A stretch of DNA of 64,000 nt from Paenibacillus sp. Soil766. Lineage in GTDB: Bacteria; Bacillota; Bacilli; Paenibacillales; NBRC-103111. The notes under the pieces were generated by a model. The model made no database searches. It was given only the letters and a program-made list of their open reading frames with translations, and was not told the origin of the DNA. A program made the position numbers and the translations under genes. Below are positions 45,795-55,387 of this stretch, in pieces; position 1 is the stretch's first letter; each line of letters begins with the position of its first letter. The stretch lies in the NCBI RefSeq assembly GCF_001428105.1, contig NZ_LMSJ01000015.1, positions 81,512 through 145,511 of the forward strand, given 5' to 3'.

Positions 45795-45847
45795 AAATAC
45801 CCCTGTAAGAAGCACATCACGTGATGCGCTCTCTTGCAGGGGTATTT
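45795..45847. terminator. Bidirectional terminator
   Basis: AAATACCCCTG pairs with CAGGGGTATTT; a CATCACGTGATG palindrome caps it. It serves the small peptide gene and the converging yesN gene. Confidence 0.85.
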
Positions 45848-45884
45848 AATTGATTTTAACCGACTGAACCTCGTTGTGCTGTAT

Positions 45885-47498
45885 TTACTCCTCCTGCACC
45901 CGTCGGTAATCCGAAGGCGTCACACCCGTTTCTCTTTTGAAAATCCGATTAAATGAACGGTAATTCTCGAAACCGATGGATTCGGCGATCTCAAATGTTT
46001 TCTGATCCGTCGTTAGGAGTAAAAGTTTGGCCTTTTCCACTCGCAGTCGAGTTAAATATTGAACGAAGCTTTCGCCAGTCGTTTTCTTAAACATACTGCT
46101 GAAATAAGGCACGCTGTAATTGATCGATTCTGCCAGTTCTTCCAACTTGTACGGATAGCTGAGGTCCTCGTACATCTTCTGGATCATACGGGAGATCGAG
46201 GAGTCGATTGACTTGCTATCGCCCTGTAGTTTCTGCAGATTACGGAAGAAAAGGAACGTCGTTTCATGCACAGCGTGGAATGTCTGGCATTGATCAAGCT
46301 TCTTGCGGAACGCTGCCTCTAGCTCCACGGGTTCCTCGGCATCCGCTGTGAAATGGCTGATATCCAGAAATACGCGTAGATATAAGGATTTGATCTGCTC
46401 CGGGTCCCATCGCTGTTCCAACGCTTGTCGGAAGAAAGAGTTGCGCTCCTCCTCTAGGGCGGCTGCACTGCGAAGTGGCTCCAGCAGTGCCTGCTTCAAA
46501 ATCTTCACCCAGAGACGACTATAATTCTCTGGGATGTGTTGAAACGTGACCATCTCGGTCCAAGCAGAGCGTGAGACGGTCACATTCCACTGATAAAAGA
46601 ACGGATTGGCAGCCGTCACAAGCTTCTTCAGCTCCGCCAGCCGTTCTCCCATACCCTGCTCGATTCGGAATTCCAACGTGAGCGGGTTCATTTTAAGATA
46701 AGCCGTAAAGGATTGAATGATCTGTTCAAGGAGCACCTCTCCTTGGGAGGAGTTCCCCTCTGGCGCATAGATTGAAAAGAACCGCCCTTTATCCAAGGCG
46801 ATAACTTTATTCGCCCCACGGGCCGTGAGCAGCTCCTTTAAGACGTTGACTCCGGCGAATTGCCACAGCTTCAACTCTTCCTGCTGATCAATCGAGAACC
46901 GCAGCGAGCTTCGATCGAGTTCCAGCAGCAGCACATGAAAGTTCCCGCTGGCTACTGGGATATGGGCAGCTTCCAAGCTCTGAAGCCACTCGGACTCGGC
47001 ATCCGATGAACGAAGCATATCGAGAAAGGTACTCTGCTCAATCTCCATTTCGTTCGAGCGAACCTTTTGCTCCAGGAGCAGCTGCTTCTCTCGGGATTCA
47101 TCTAATGAAACCGCCTGTCGGGCAAGACCCTCCATGGTGCGGGCAAGCAACTCGGGATCAGAAAGGCAGTCATCTTTGATTAAATAGGCGGCGGCCTTTA
47201 ACTGAATGGCTTGCTGAGCATAGTGGAAGTCTTTGTGACACGTCAGAATAATCATTTGCGGCATCGTTTCACCGCTTTGTTCGATTTCGTGGAGCATCTC
47301 TAAGCCGTTCATCCCAGGCATTGTAATATCTGTAACGATCATTTGGGGCTTATGCTGTAAAAAGAGTTCAAGGCCCTCAATTCCATCCTCCGCTTCACCA
47401 ACGAGTGCGAACATGTCGCTTTGGTCCTCGATCATATGCCGAAAAACGGTTCTTGCCGGTATCTCATCCTCGACCAATAACACTTTATAGCTGCTCAT
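45885..47498 (-). CDS. YesN-like response regulator with AraC-type domain (second system)
   Basis: A 537-residue regulator. Receiver domain with D57 (MIVTDITMPGMNG), a long middle, and C-terminal AraC helix-turn-helix pair ending in GFENYRSFNRIFKRETGVTPSDYR. It overlaps the partner kinase by 14 bases. By position it should activate the divergent transporter and lyase genes starting at 49520. Confidence 0.93.
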   Translation of the reverse strand: MSSYKVLLVEDEIPARTVFRHMIEDQSDMFALVGEAEDGIEGLELFLQHKPQMIVTDITMPGMNGLEMLHEIEQSGETMPQMIILTCHKDFHYAQQAIQLKAAAYLIKDDCLSDPELLARTMEGLARQAVSLDESREKQLLLEQKVRSNEMEIEQSTFLDMLRSSDAESEWLQSLEAAHIPVASGNFHVLLLELDRSSLRFSIDQQEELKLWQFAGVNVLKELLTARGANKVIALDKGRFFSIYAPEGNSSQGEVLLEQIIQSFTAYLKMNPLTLEFRIEQGMGERLAELKKLVTAANPFFYQWNVTVSRSAWTEMVTFQHIPENYSRLWVKILKQALLEPLRSAAALEEERNSFFRQALEQRWDPEQIKSLYLRVFLDISHFTADAEEPVELEAAFRKKLDQCQTFHAVHETTFLFFRNLQKLQGDSKSIDSSISRMIQKMYEDLSYPYKLEELAESINYSVPYFSSMFKKTTGESFVQYLTRLRVEKAKLLLLTTDQKTFEIAESIGFENYRSFNRIFKRETGVTPSDYRRVQEE

Positions 47499-49302
47499 GC
47501 TGCACCTCCTTTAAACGTACGGTATCAGGGGGAAGCAGGAAACGAATCAGCAGGCCTTGATCACTGGGAGAGAATAATTCCATCTGCGCTTCCTTGCTGA
47601 ACATCAGCCTGATCCGTAACCAGACATTTTTGAGGCCGATATTTTCGCCCAGTTGTTCTTGCTGCATGTGCACCCGCAGCTTCTCAAGCTGCGTCTCATC
47701 CAGACCAATCCCATCGTCTTCAATCTCAATTACGGTGCATGCGTCAATGGACCGCGTATACACGCGAATGTGGATGTGGCCTTCAGCCTTCTTTTTGGGT
47801 AAAATCCCATGAAACACGGCATTTTCAATGAGTGGCTGCAAGCTTAGCTTAGGGATGTACATGGCCTTCAAAGGCGATTCAATGTCGACATGCAGCTTGG
47901 TCTGGTATTTGTATCGCATGTTTAGCAGGCCGATATAATCCTGTAGATAGTCTAGCTCCTGCTGCAGCGGCACATTCTGATCGTAATTTTCCATACTGTA
48001 ACGCAGCAAGGAGACGAATTTTCCCATCAAAGTATTAATGTTGTCGTAATCTTTCAGCATAGCAAACATGCGAATCGTATTGAGCGTATTGTACATAAAA
48101 TGTGGATTAATCTGCGATTGCAGCGCCCGAATCTCCAGCTTGCGCTTCATATCTTCGGACTCCTGCTGTTCGGAAAGCAAGTCCTGAATACGGACAGCCA
48201 TCGCATTGAGCATACGTCCTAAATCGCCGATTTCATTATTGGCAAAATAAGTGACACGAGCATCGAAATTCCCTTTTTTGATCGCATCGACCTGTCGCTT
48301 CACTGCTTGCAATGGGCGATACAATTGGTATCCGAAGCCGATAACGGAGAGGCCGCCGACCGTGACAAGTGCAAGGAGAAAATAGGTGACGGTCTTGCGA
48401 ATGATGTCAGCGCTTTGGGTCAACTCTTGTGAAGGAATTTCCGAGATGACGATCCATTTATCAAAGGTTTTCGTTTGTTTCACGGAAATGATCGACGTGT
48501 CCATCCCGAATTGCGTTGGTTTCCCTAATGAGACCCAATGCGCTAGAATGTTGCGGGTACGGACATCATCCTGGTTGCGCTCTAGTTTGCTGGTTGTGGC
48601 TATGGTAATGCCACTCTGCGTTAGAAGTGAGACAGAGCCGAGCGAGCCCAGCTGAATATTCTCAATTTGCTGCTGAAACTGCGCATTATTCATCGAAATC
48701 AAAAGAACCCCGCGCAAATCCTCGTAGACTTCGAAAGGGATACGGCCGATGTAGTAGGTTGAGTTTTGCAGTATCTTTAAATCAGGGTGCGAGCTCTTAT
48801 CCAGGAACATGCTGGATTGGTCCTTTGCCAGGAACTCTTGAATCAAGGGCTTGAAAGGTGAGCGTTCCAAGGTTGAGGGAGCCTCATCGGAGGATAAGAC
48901 TTCACCCGTAATGTTGGAATATACCTGTAGTCCTTCGACATTGCCGATCACGGCAGAAGCGGTACTGAGAACCGAAATGAGATCCTTTTTGCGGACAACC
49001 TCTTCGAAATATTGGGAGGAGGGCGACACCAGTGCGCTTTGGATCGATGAAATACGGGAATACTGCTCACTAAGCTCTCGGAACCTGGACATCGTCAGTT
49101 CAATGCGGTCCACAACTTGATTGACGAGCTGGGCATTCAGCCGATTGACCTGTTTTTCCACGGTTGAACTGGAGACGGATATGGAGATATAAGATAATAC
49201 AATCAGCGGGATGATGGAGACAGCCAGCATGACTAGAATCATTTTGATATAGAAGCTACGGGTTAGAAAACCGAAGAAGGGCAACATCATGGTGCTCATC
49301 AC
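47485..49302 (-). CDS. YesM-like sensor histidine kinase (second system)
   Basis: A 605-residue membrane kinase. TM1 is about residues 17-38 and TM2 about 300-320; HAMP, QINPHFMYNTLNTIRM phosphoacceptor region and ATPase motifs VENAVFHGIL and EDDGIG follow. The start among several ATG/GTG codons near 49302 is uncertain, since no clear ribosome site is present. It is the partner of the overlapping YesN and divergent from a sugar transporter operon, whose oligosaccharide is its likely signal. Confidence 0.92.
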   Translation of the reverse strand: MMSTMMLPFFGFLTRSFYIKMILVMLAVSIIPLIVLSYISISVSSSTVEKQVNRLNAQLVNQVVDRIELTMSRFRELSEQYSRISSIQSALVSPSSQYFEEVVRKKDLISVLSTASAVIGNVEGLQVYSNITGEVLSSDEAPSTLERSPFKPLIQEFLAKDQSSMFLDKSSHPDLKILQNSTYYIGRIPFEVYEDLRGVLLISMNNAQFQQQIENIQLGSLGSVSLLTQSGITIATTSKLERNQDDVRTRNILAHWVSLGKPTQFGMDTSIISVKQTKTFDKWIVISEIPSQELTQSADIIRKTVTYFLLALVTVGGLSVIGFGYQLYRPLQAVKRQVDAIKKGNFDARVTYFANNEIGDLGRMLNAMAVRIQDLLSEQQESEDMKRKLEIRALQSQINPHFMYNTLNTIRMFAMLKDYDNINTLMGKFVSLLRYSMENYDQNVPLQQELDYLQDYIGLLNMRYKYQTKLHVDIESPLKAMYIPKLSLQPLIENAVFHGILPKKKAEGHIHIRVYTRSIDACTVIEIEDDGIGLDETQLEKLRVHMQQEQLGENIGLKNVWLRIRLMFSKEAQMELFSPSDQGLLIRFLLPPDTVRLKEVQHEQL

Positions 49303-49382
49303 ATCCGTTTGGCATAGTTGATCTCCCTCCGCTCAGGTCGGGGGTCTTTGTATTTGCATTATAGTACATGGGGAGAAAGGGT

Positions 49383-49404
49383 GATACCGCTTCAGAGCGA
49401 TATC
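49383..49404. promoter_or_regulatory. Inverted repeat in the divergent yesM / transporter gap
   Basis: GATACCGCT-TCAG-AGCGATATC is an imperfect palindrome with one mismatch. It lies about 115 bases upstream of the binding-protein start, a suitable place for the YesN activator. Binding is not shown. Confidence 0.35.
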
Positions 49405-49519
49405 TTAAAAACGGTGACACTTTCACTTGTTTTCGACATGTTCTTGCTTCCATATCATCTTCTATAATTCAAACTGTACCACATACGACGCGTCAGTAAA
49501 AACGAAAAGGGGAATATAC

Positions 49520-51076
49520 ATGACTAGTAAAAAAACGTTTGTACCCGTTCTCGCGGCTACATTGCTCTTAGCTTCTGTGGCAGCAGGCTGCTCAAGCAAT
49601 TCCAAGACACCAGCCAGCACAGCGCAAGGTTCGCAGTCGCCCACGGCTTCAGCAGCACCTACAACCATTAAAGCGATGACCATTTTGTTCGGCAATCCGC
49701 CTGCAACAGACAATAATAAGGCGAAAGAGGATCTGGAGAAAAGAGGGAATGTGAAGCTTGACGTTACATTTGTTCCGTCCGAAGCATACAAAGATAAGCT
49801 TTCGGTCGCTGTCTCCGCTGGCGATTCCTATGACTTGCTCTTGCTGGATGGCGGTAAAGACGATAAGTATACCAACTTGGTCAAGATGGGTGCCTTCCAT
49901 GACCTTACTCCTTATTTGGACAATACCAAAAATTTAAAGCAGATTAATCAGACCGTGTGGAAAAACTCGGAAGTCAAAGGGAAAGCTTACGGGATTCCAA
50001 GACCGCGCGGTATATATGGCGGCGGAGACGGCAACCTGATTATTCGGAAAGACTGGCTGGATAAATACAACTTGGCGGTGCCCAAAACAGTAGACGAGCT
50101 GACCAAGGTGCTTCAAGTGTTTAAGGAAAAAGATCCAGCTGGCGGCGGTAAAACGATTCCGCTTTCAGTTAACGGCGTAGATGCGATCGGGAATCCTGGT
50201 CCATTTGCCGGTACGAATCCGATGCAGTTTGCTTTCGGTATACCTAACGTATGGAAGCTGGATAACGGTAATGCAGTTCGGGATTTCCAAACACCGGAGT
50301 ACAAAGCATACCTCGACTGGCTGCAAGGTGCTTGGAGCAAAGGTTTGATTGACAAGGACGCGCCGGTACTGAAAAACCAGCAGCAAGTGCGAAGCAAATT
50401 CATGGCAGGTGTAGCTGGCGTATTTGCTGGCAATGCGAGTGACTTAACCGAAACCAATGTAACTAAACTAAAACAAGTTGACCCGAATGCGGAGATTGCC
50501 ATCATTGACCTGTTAGAGGGACCGGGTGGCAAAAAAGGAGTTAGCGTGGGCGGTGGCTACTACGGGCTTTGGGCGATTCCGAGCTCGGTGCCTAAAGATA
50601 AGGTTCAGAAAATCATCGACTTCTTGGATTTCAGTGCTTCCGAAGAGAACGCAGCATTTGCAAAAACCGGCGTGATTGGGCTGCATGCTAGTGAGCTGAA
50701 GGACGGCGTAGCCGTTCAAACGGACGAGCAGAAGAAACAATTTGACCTGGATAAACCATCCCAATTTGTTCTCGAGAACAAAGCCGATCCATACACGTAC
50801 GCAACAGCGAAAGATCAAGCGATTTTGAAGGTTCAAAAGGCATCACTGGATGTAATCAGCAAAGCGGGTATTGAGAATCCTTTCCTCAGCTATAATTCAC
50901 AGATTGCCAGTAAAAATCCAGATAGCTACAAAAAAATGAGCGCTGTCATGACGAAATACGTCCTGGGCGAGTCCAAATGGGACGACGTTCAGAAAGAAGT
51001 AGATGCTTGGACGAACGGCTTGGGTGGACAAATCACGAAAGAGCTGCTCGATCAATATATCGAAGATCATAAGTAA
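49520..51076 (+). CDS. ABC transporter substrate-binding lipoprotein (LipO/YtcQ type)
   Basis: A 518-residue extracellular binding protein. The signal peptide carries the lipobox ASVAAGC with acylated Cys near residue 23 and a Ser/Thr linker. The larger size than the other binding protein and the LplB/LplC-type permeases fit the oligosaccharide or complex-sugar (YtcQ) group. AAAAGGGG precedes the ATG at 49520. It is first gene in a four-gene operon with two permeases and a heparinase-family lyase. Confidence 0.92.
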   Translation: MTSKKTFVPVLAATLLLASVAAGCSSNSKTPASTAQGSQSPTASAAPTTIKAMTILFGNPPATDNNKAKEDLEKRGNVKLDVTFVPSEAYKDKLSVAVSAGDSYDLLLLDGGKDDKYTNLVKMGAFHDLTPYLDNTKNLKQINQTVWKNSEVKGKAYGIPRPRGIYGGGDGNLIIRKDWLDKYNLAVPKTVDELTKVLQVFKEKDPAGGGKTIPLSVNGVDAIGNPGPFAGTNPMQFAFGIPNVWKLDNGNAVRDFQTPEYKAYLDWLQGAWSKGLIDKDAPVLKNQQQVRSKFMAGVAGVFAGNASDLTETNVTKLKQVDPNAEIAIIDLLEGPGGKKGVSVGGGYYGLWAIPSSVPKDKVQKIIDFLDFSASEENAAFAKTGVIGLHASELKDGVAVQTDEQKKQFDLDKPSQFVLENKADPYTYATAKDQAILKVQKASLDVISKAGIENPFLSYNSQIASKNPDSYKKMSAVMTKYVLGESKWDDVQKEVDAWTNGLGGQITKELLDQYIEDHK

Positions 51077-51084
51077 GCAAGCGT

Positions 51085-51112
51085 AGGGGGCAGGCTAGCC
51101 CCCTCTATTTTT
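51085..51112 (+). terminator. Intercistronic hairpin after the binding-protein gene
   Basis: AGGGGGC (51085-51091) and GCCCCCT (51098-51104) pair around AGGCTA, with TATTTTT after. It should reduce permease expression relative to the binding protein. Confidence 0.7.
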
Positions 51113-51130
51113 GGTAAGGAGGGGAACGGC

Positions 51131-52048
51131 TTGGAGAGAACGATACGACTTCATAAACCTAATAAATTCAAACAACTGTGGCCTTTTTATGTGCTGGCAG
51201 CACCGGGCCTCCTGTATTTCATCGTGTTCCACTATGCCCCTATGTGGGGGTTAGTGTTAGCTTTTAAGGATTATAGTCCTTTTGTCGGCGTATGGGATAG
51301 CCCGTGGGTCGGCCTTACGAATTTCAAAGACTTTTTCAGTACGTCGGACTTTTATATTCTTCTCAAGAATACATTACTGCTCTCATTTCTCAATTTGTTC
51401 GTCTATTTCCCATTTACGATTATGCTTTCCATTATGCTGCATGAATTACGGCTTCAACTGTTTAAACGGATTTCCCAAACTATCGTCTATCTCCCACACT
51501 TCTTGTCCTGGGTTGTCATATACGGCATTACGATTTCGTTCTTTGGCCCATCAGGGGTCATCAATCATTACATGGAGCAATGGTTCAGCTCGAACACATT
51601 ATTCCTTGTCAGCAATGAATGGTTCCGTCCGCTCATTATCCTGCAATCCATCTGGAAAGATGCGGGTTGGGGTACGATTATTTTCCTTGCTGCACTTGCT
51701 GGCATTAATCCAGAACTGTACGAGGCTGCCAAAGTAGATGGGGCGAATCGTTTCCATAATATTATGAACATTACACTGCCTGGGATTAAAAGCACGATTG
51801 TCATTCTGATGTTGCTGAAGCTGGGTTCCTCACTCGATTCGAACTTTATGCAAATTTTCCTGATGACCAACAGCTTGAATCTCGATGTGTCCAATGTGTT
51901 TGACCTCTTCGTGTATCACATCGGGTTGGAGCAATTCAATTACAGCTTCGCCATTACCGTTGGCTTGTTTAAGTCGATAGCGAGTCTCGTTCTGGTGCTC
52001 ACAGCAAATTATGCAGCCAAATGGCTCGGTGAAGAGGGTATTTTCTAG
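51131..52048 (+). CDS. ABC transporter permease (LplB/YtcP partner type)
   Basis: A 305-residue permease starting at TTG, eight bases after AAGGAGG. Six membrane helices are predicted; the EAA loop reads YEAAKVDGANRFHNIMNITLPGIK. The N-terminal YVLAAPGLLYFIVFHYAPMWG-type segment is typical of LplB proteins. It pairs with the following permease. As with the first transporter, no ATPase gene is close. Confidence 0.92.
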   Translation: MERTIRLHKPNKFKQLWPFYVLAAPGLLYFIVFHYAPMWGLVLAFKDYSPFVGVWDSPWVGLTNFKDFFSTSDFYILLKNTLLLSFLNLFVYFPFTIMLSIMLHELRLQLFKRISQTIVYLPHFLSWVVIYGITISFFGPSGVINHYMEQWFSSNTLFLVSNEWFRPLIILQSIWKDAGWGTIIFLAALAGINPELYEAAKVDGANRFHNIMNITLPGIKSTIVILMLLKLGSSLDSNFMQIFLMTNSLNLDVSNVFDLFVYHIGLEQFNYSFAITVGLFKSIASLVLVLTANYAAKWLGEEGIF

Positions 52049-52062
52049 AGAGGAGTAACATT

Positions 52063-52932
52063 ATGAAAGCACGCGTAACCTGGTTCGACAGTCTCCTTAC
52101 CGTCATCATTGTGCTCATCTCCTTGACGGTGATTCTGCCTTTTCTTTATATCATTGCAGTTTCATTCAGCCCCCCAGGGGATTCGATGGCCGGGAACTTC
52201 TTTATATGGCCGAAGCATTGGACACTTGACGCTTACAGCTACTTGTTTAATGCTCAAACCTTTCTGAATTCGATCAAAAATTCGATTTTCATTACCGTGC
52301 TGGGCACCTGTGTCAATCTGTTTGTATCCATCACGCTGTCCTATACGCTCTCTAAACGGATTGTGCCTGGACGCCGTATCATGATGCTGTTTATTTTCTT
52401 TACGATGATTTTCCATGGCGGCATGATTCCAAGCTATCTAGTTGTGAAAAGTTTAGGGCTACTCGACTCCTATTGGGCGATCGTACTGCCTGCTGCAACA
52501 AGTGCGTTTAACGTGCTTGTAATCCGTTCCTTTTTCCAAAGCTTGCCGGAGAGTCTGGACGAAGCAGCGCGCATTGACGGAGCGGGAGAATTTCGTATCT
52601 TATTATCCGTTGTAATTCCGCTGTCGAAGCCGATTATTGCGACCTTCACGCTGTTTTTCATGGTGCAGTATTGGAATGAGTTTTTCTCGGCCGTTATTTA
52701 TATCAATGATACGAACCGCTGGCCGATTCAACCGTTGCTGAGGCAAATGGTGGCGATTAGCGCCTCTAACATATCAGCTGATGCTGCGATTGATGCACAG
52801 TTGGCCGTTAATCTGGGACCTAACGTTCAGAATGCGGCGATTTTGCTCGCGATGTTGCCTATCGTGGCCGTGTACCCTTTTCTACAAAAGTACTTTGCCA
52901 AAGGCGCGATGCTAGGCTCAATTAAGGAATAA
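52063..52932 (+). CDS. Carbohydrate ABC transporter permease (LplC/YtcP type)
   Basis: A 289-residue permease with six membrane helices and an EAA loop DEAARIDGAGEFRILLSVVIPLSKP. The long C-terminal loop with NVQNAAILLAMLPIVAVYPFLQKYFAKGAMLGSIK is diagnostic of the LplC group. AGAGGAG precedes the ATG. It is followed by the lyase gene after 12 bases, so they are co-transcribed. Confidence 0.93.
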   Translation: MKARVTWFDSLLTVIIVLISLTVILPFLYIIAVSFSPPGDSMAGNFFIWPKHWTLDAYSYLFNAQTFLNSIKNSIFITVLGTCVNLFVSITLSYTLSKRIVPGRRIMMLFIFFTMIFHGGMIPSYLVVKSLGLLDSYWAIVLPAATSAFNVLVIRSFFQSLPESLDEAARIDGAGEFRILLSVVIPLSKPIIATFTLFFMVQYWNEFFSAVIYINDTNRWPIQPLLRQMVAISASNISADAAIDAQLAVNLGPNVQNAAILLAMLPIVAVYPFLQKYFAKGAMLGSIKE

Positions 52933-52944
52933 GAAGGTGAAAGT

Positions 52945-55158
52945 ATGATTGAGATGGGATATAAGGATTTACGTCATAATCCAGATTTTACGCAACCGCA
53001 AATGTCCGATGAGGCGTTTATTCGGCTAGAGCTAGATGTGGAACGACCAGGGATGGAGCTGGTACGTGAGAGGATGGCTCTCAGTGATGTAGTTGGCGCA
53101 CGGGATGCGTATTTGTCAGTGATTGATGCCAGCGTCACCAATCGCTACTATTTTAACGTGAGTGATGTGCCGAGCTTGATGGCGTATGCCAGAGAACGGT
53201 ACTGGGATGACGAGGAAGCCAAGTTGTCCGTCGTGGAAGCTGACCGGATTGTAGCGGGGGATATTCCGATTTTCAAAGGAAAACGCGTCCACTTTCAGGA
53301 TGGTAAGTATGATTGGAACAGCTGGCTGTACGATAGCTCGCAGTATCAGCTGCATTTGACGAGATTTGTATATGTGAAGCATTTGGCGAGGGCTTACTGT
53401 GTGACGGGTGACGAGAAGTACGCAGTGTGCTGGAATGAGATGATGCGTGATTTCATCGATGATAATCCCGTACCTGTGGGCGATACGTTCCGAGCCCAGC
53501 ATTGTACATGGGATCCGTTGTCCGTCGGTGTGCGATTGTTCACACTGCCGGAAGCATTCATGACGTTCTGGGGTTCGGCTTCTTTCACGCCGGAAGTGAA
53601 AATGAAAATGATCAAATCGTTCCATGAGCATGGCCACTATGTACACCGCTATCATGCACACCACGGCAACCATGCGACAATGCAGCTTCGTGGCCTCATC
53701 CAGGTCGCGCTGCTGCTGCCGGAGCTCAAGGTCTCCTCAGCGTGGCTGAGTTACGGATTGAAGGAATTACCGAGCTACATCCAGCAAAATGTATACGAAG
53801 ATGGGGTCCAATTTGAAGCGAGTCCCAACTATCATTTGGTCGTCATGCGGGACTTGTTCGAATTGGTTCCGCTGTTTCAGACACTCGGTTTGGCGGTCGA
53901 ATCTTCGTATGAACAAGTGCTTGAGCAAATGTATGTTGTCCTTCTGCATATGCTGACGCCAGATGGCCAATTACCGCGCTTTGGTGATACGGATGCGCAT
54001 GTGTCCAGTGAGCTGCGCACGACAATGAGCTTAGGGGCGTATTTGTATAATCGGGCTGATTTCAAATATTGCGGGCACGCCGAACTGCCTTTCTCTTTAT
54101 TATGGAGGTTGGGACCTCAGGCAGTGGAAAGATATGATCGATTGACTGCCGAAATGCCGAAGGAAACACTGGCTAGTTTTTCCACTGGCGGGTATATCCT
54201 CTCACGGCAAGATTGGAAGCAGGATGCGCTGTATATGGGGATGCGTGCTGGCGTTGGGATTAACGGACATGCGCATTCCGATGCGCTGAGCGTAATCATG
54301 TATGCTGGTGGCAAAGAACTGCTGCCAGACTCGGGTATGGGCCTCTTCGAGTGGAACAAAGAGCGGAAATATACCGTGTCCACGCGGGCGCATAACACGG
54401 TTGTTGTGGACGGGCAGGATCAGCACGTCCGAGGCCTGCATTGGCAGTCGCCGCCGACAGCGGCTTGCAAAATATGGGATGTACGTGGTAAAGATCAGTA
54501 TGACTATTGGTTTGCCAGTCATTATGGCTACACCAGGTACGATGATCCCGTTATTCACTCACGCAAAGTACTGTTTGTAAAGAACCGGTACTGGCTCATC
54601 GTGGATCTGTTCGAGGCCAATGAACTGCATCGATATGAGCAGTATTATCACCTGCCATGTGGCCAAGCCATTTGTGATTGGGAGGGGAGAAGGGTTAGTA
54701 CGCATTTAGATGGAGCTAATGTGCAACTACACTATCCACCACAAGCGGGGCAGGAAGATGTGCTGACCGTAGAATCCGGCCTGTTGTTTCATCTAGGGGA
54801 GTACTATACGAATCCAGTCGTTAAGCGATCGCTGTCTGTTCGGGGGAAAGCATCGATGGAGACTATCGTTGTACCGAATAAGGATGGCAGCACACGGCCT
54901 CGTGTAGTCGTTCACCGGACATCCGCGCGTTTACAGGGAAGAGAGCTAGCGCCATGGGAGGCGACAGCTCTGCGGATTGAAGGTGAGGGATGGTCGGATG
55001 AGATATGCCTCTACCATGGCAATGTGGATGTTAGTGCTTATCTCGATCACACGGGAAATATCGTGAGCGCTTCGCTTTTGCATAAGCCACGAGAAATCGA
55101 AGGATTGTTCTTTGCTGGGGAGATGCACAGCGAGGATGTCATCATCAAATCGCGTTAA
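52945..55158 (+). CDS. Heparinase II/III-family polysaccharide lyase, cytoplasmic
   Basis: A 737-residue protein with an N-terminal (alpha/alpha) toroid (about 60-360) and a C-terminal heparinase II/III beta-sandwich (about 400-620). Likely catalytic elements are HGNHATMQ, FEASPNYH with the tyrosine, and GHAHSDALS, followed by TRAHNTVVVDGQ. There is no signal peptide, so it acts inside the cell on oligosaccharides taken up by the ABC transporter encoded just upstream. Family members cut heparin, heparosan, alginate or ulvan-type uronates; which one cannot be told here. AAGGTGA precedes the ATG. Confidence 0.87.
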   Translation: MIEMGYKDLRHNPDFTQPQMSDEAFIRLELDVERPGMELVRERMALSDVVGARDAYLSVIDASVTNRYYFNVSDVPSLMAYARERYWDDEEAKLSVVEADRIVAGDIPIFKGKRVHFQDGKYDWNSWLYDSSQYQLHLTRFVYVKHLARAYCVTGDEKYAVCWNEMMRDFIDDNPVPVGDTFRAQHCTWDPLSVGVRLFTLPEAFMTFWGSASFTPEVKMKMIKSFHEHGHYVHRYHAHHGNHATMQLRGLIQVALLLPELKVSSAWLSYGLKELPSYIQQNVYEDGVQFEASPNYHLVVMRDLFELVPLFQTLGLAVESSYEQVLEQMYVVLLHMLTPDGQLPRFGDTDAHVSSELRTTMSLGAYLYNRADFKYCGHAELPFSLLWRLGPQAVERYDRLTAEMPKETLASFSTGGYILSRQDWKQDALYMGMRAGVGINGHAHSDALSVIMYAGGKELLPDSGMGLFEWNKERKYTVSTRAHNTVVVDGQDQHVRGLHWQSPPTAACKIWDVRGKDQYDYWFASHYGYTRYDDPVIHSRKVLFVKNRYWLIVDLFEANELHRYEQYYHLPCGQAICDWEGRRVSTHLDGANVQLHYPPQAGQEDVLTVESGLLFHLGEYYTNPVVKRSLSVRGKASMETIVVPNKDGSTRPRVVVHRTSARLQGRELAPWEATALRIEGEGWSDEICLYHGNVDVSAYLDHTGNIVSASLLHKPREIEGLFFAGEMHSEDVIIKSR

Positions 55159-55166
55159 TGCGGTGG

Positions 55167-55194
55167 GGCTGTCAGCGGATGCTGGCAGCCTTTT
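55167..55194 (+). terminator. Rho-independent terminator of the lyase operon
   Basis: GGCTGTCAGC pairs with GCTGGCAGCC around GGAT, followed by TTTT. Confidence 0.85.
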
Positions 55195-55237
55195 GTGCAC
55201 ATGCTGCACCCGCATTGGCACACCAGCACTAGCTACT

Positions 55238-55267
55238 GTGTTACGAAAATTACTGTTTTCGTAACAC
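55238..55267. promoter_or_regulatory. Perfect 12-bp inverted repeat upstream of the chemoreceptor gene
   Basis: GTGTTACGAAAA and TTTTCGTAACAC are exact inverse copies across a six-base spacer (TTACTG). No T run follows, so an operator is as likely as a hairpin. A TATAAT sequence (AGTATAATGG) lies about 30 bases downstream. The regulator is unknown. Confidence 0.5.
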
Positions 55268-55387
55268 ATACGTGCTCAGCTACATCGAATCCTAAGTATA
55301 ATGGGGGTATAAAGATCTATATATCTAGTTATTTATACCTAGGTTAATAATCCTATGCTTGCGAGCTGCTCAGGAGGCGAAGAACAC

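Noticed and set aside
49462..49791. 109-codon minus-strand frame over the start of the binding-protein gene
   Set aside because: It mirrors the signal peptide and linker of the lipoprotein and has no ribosome site.
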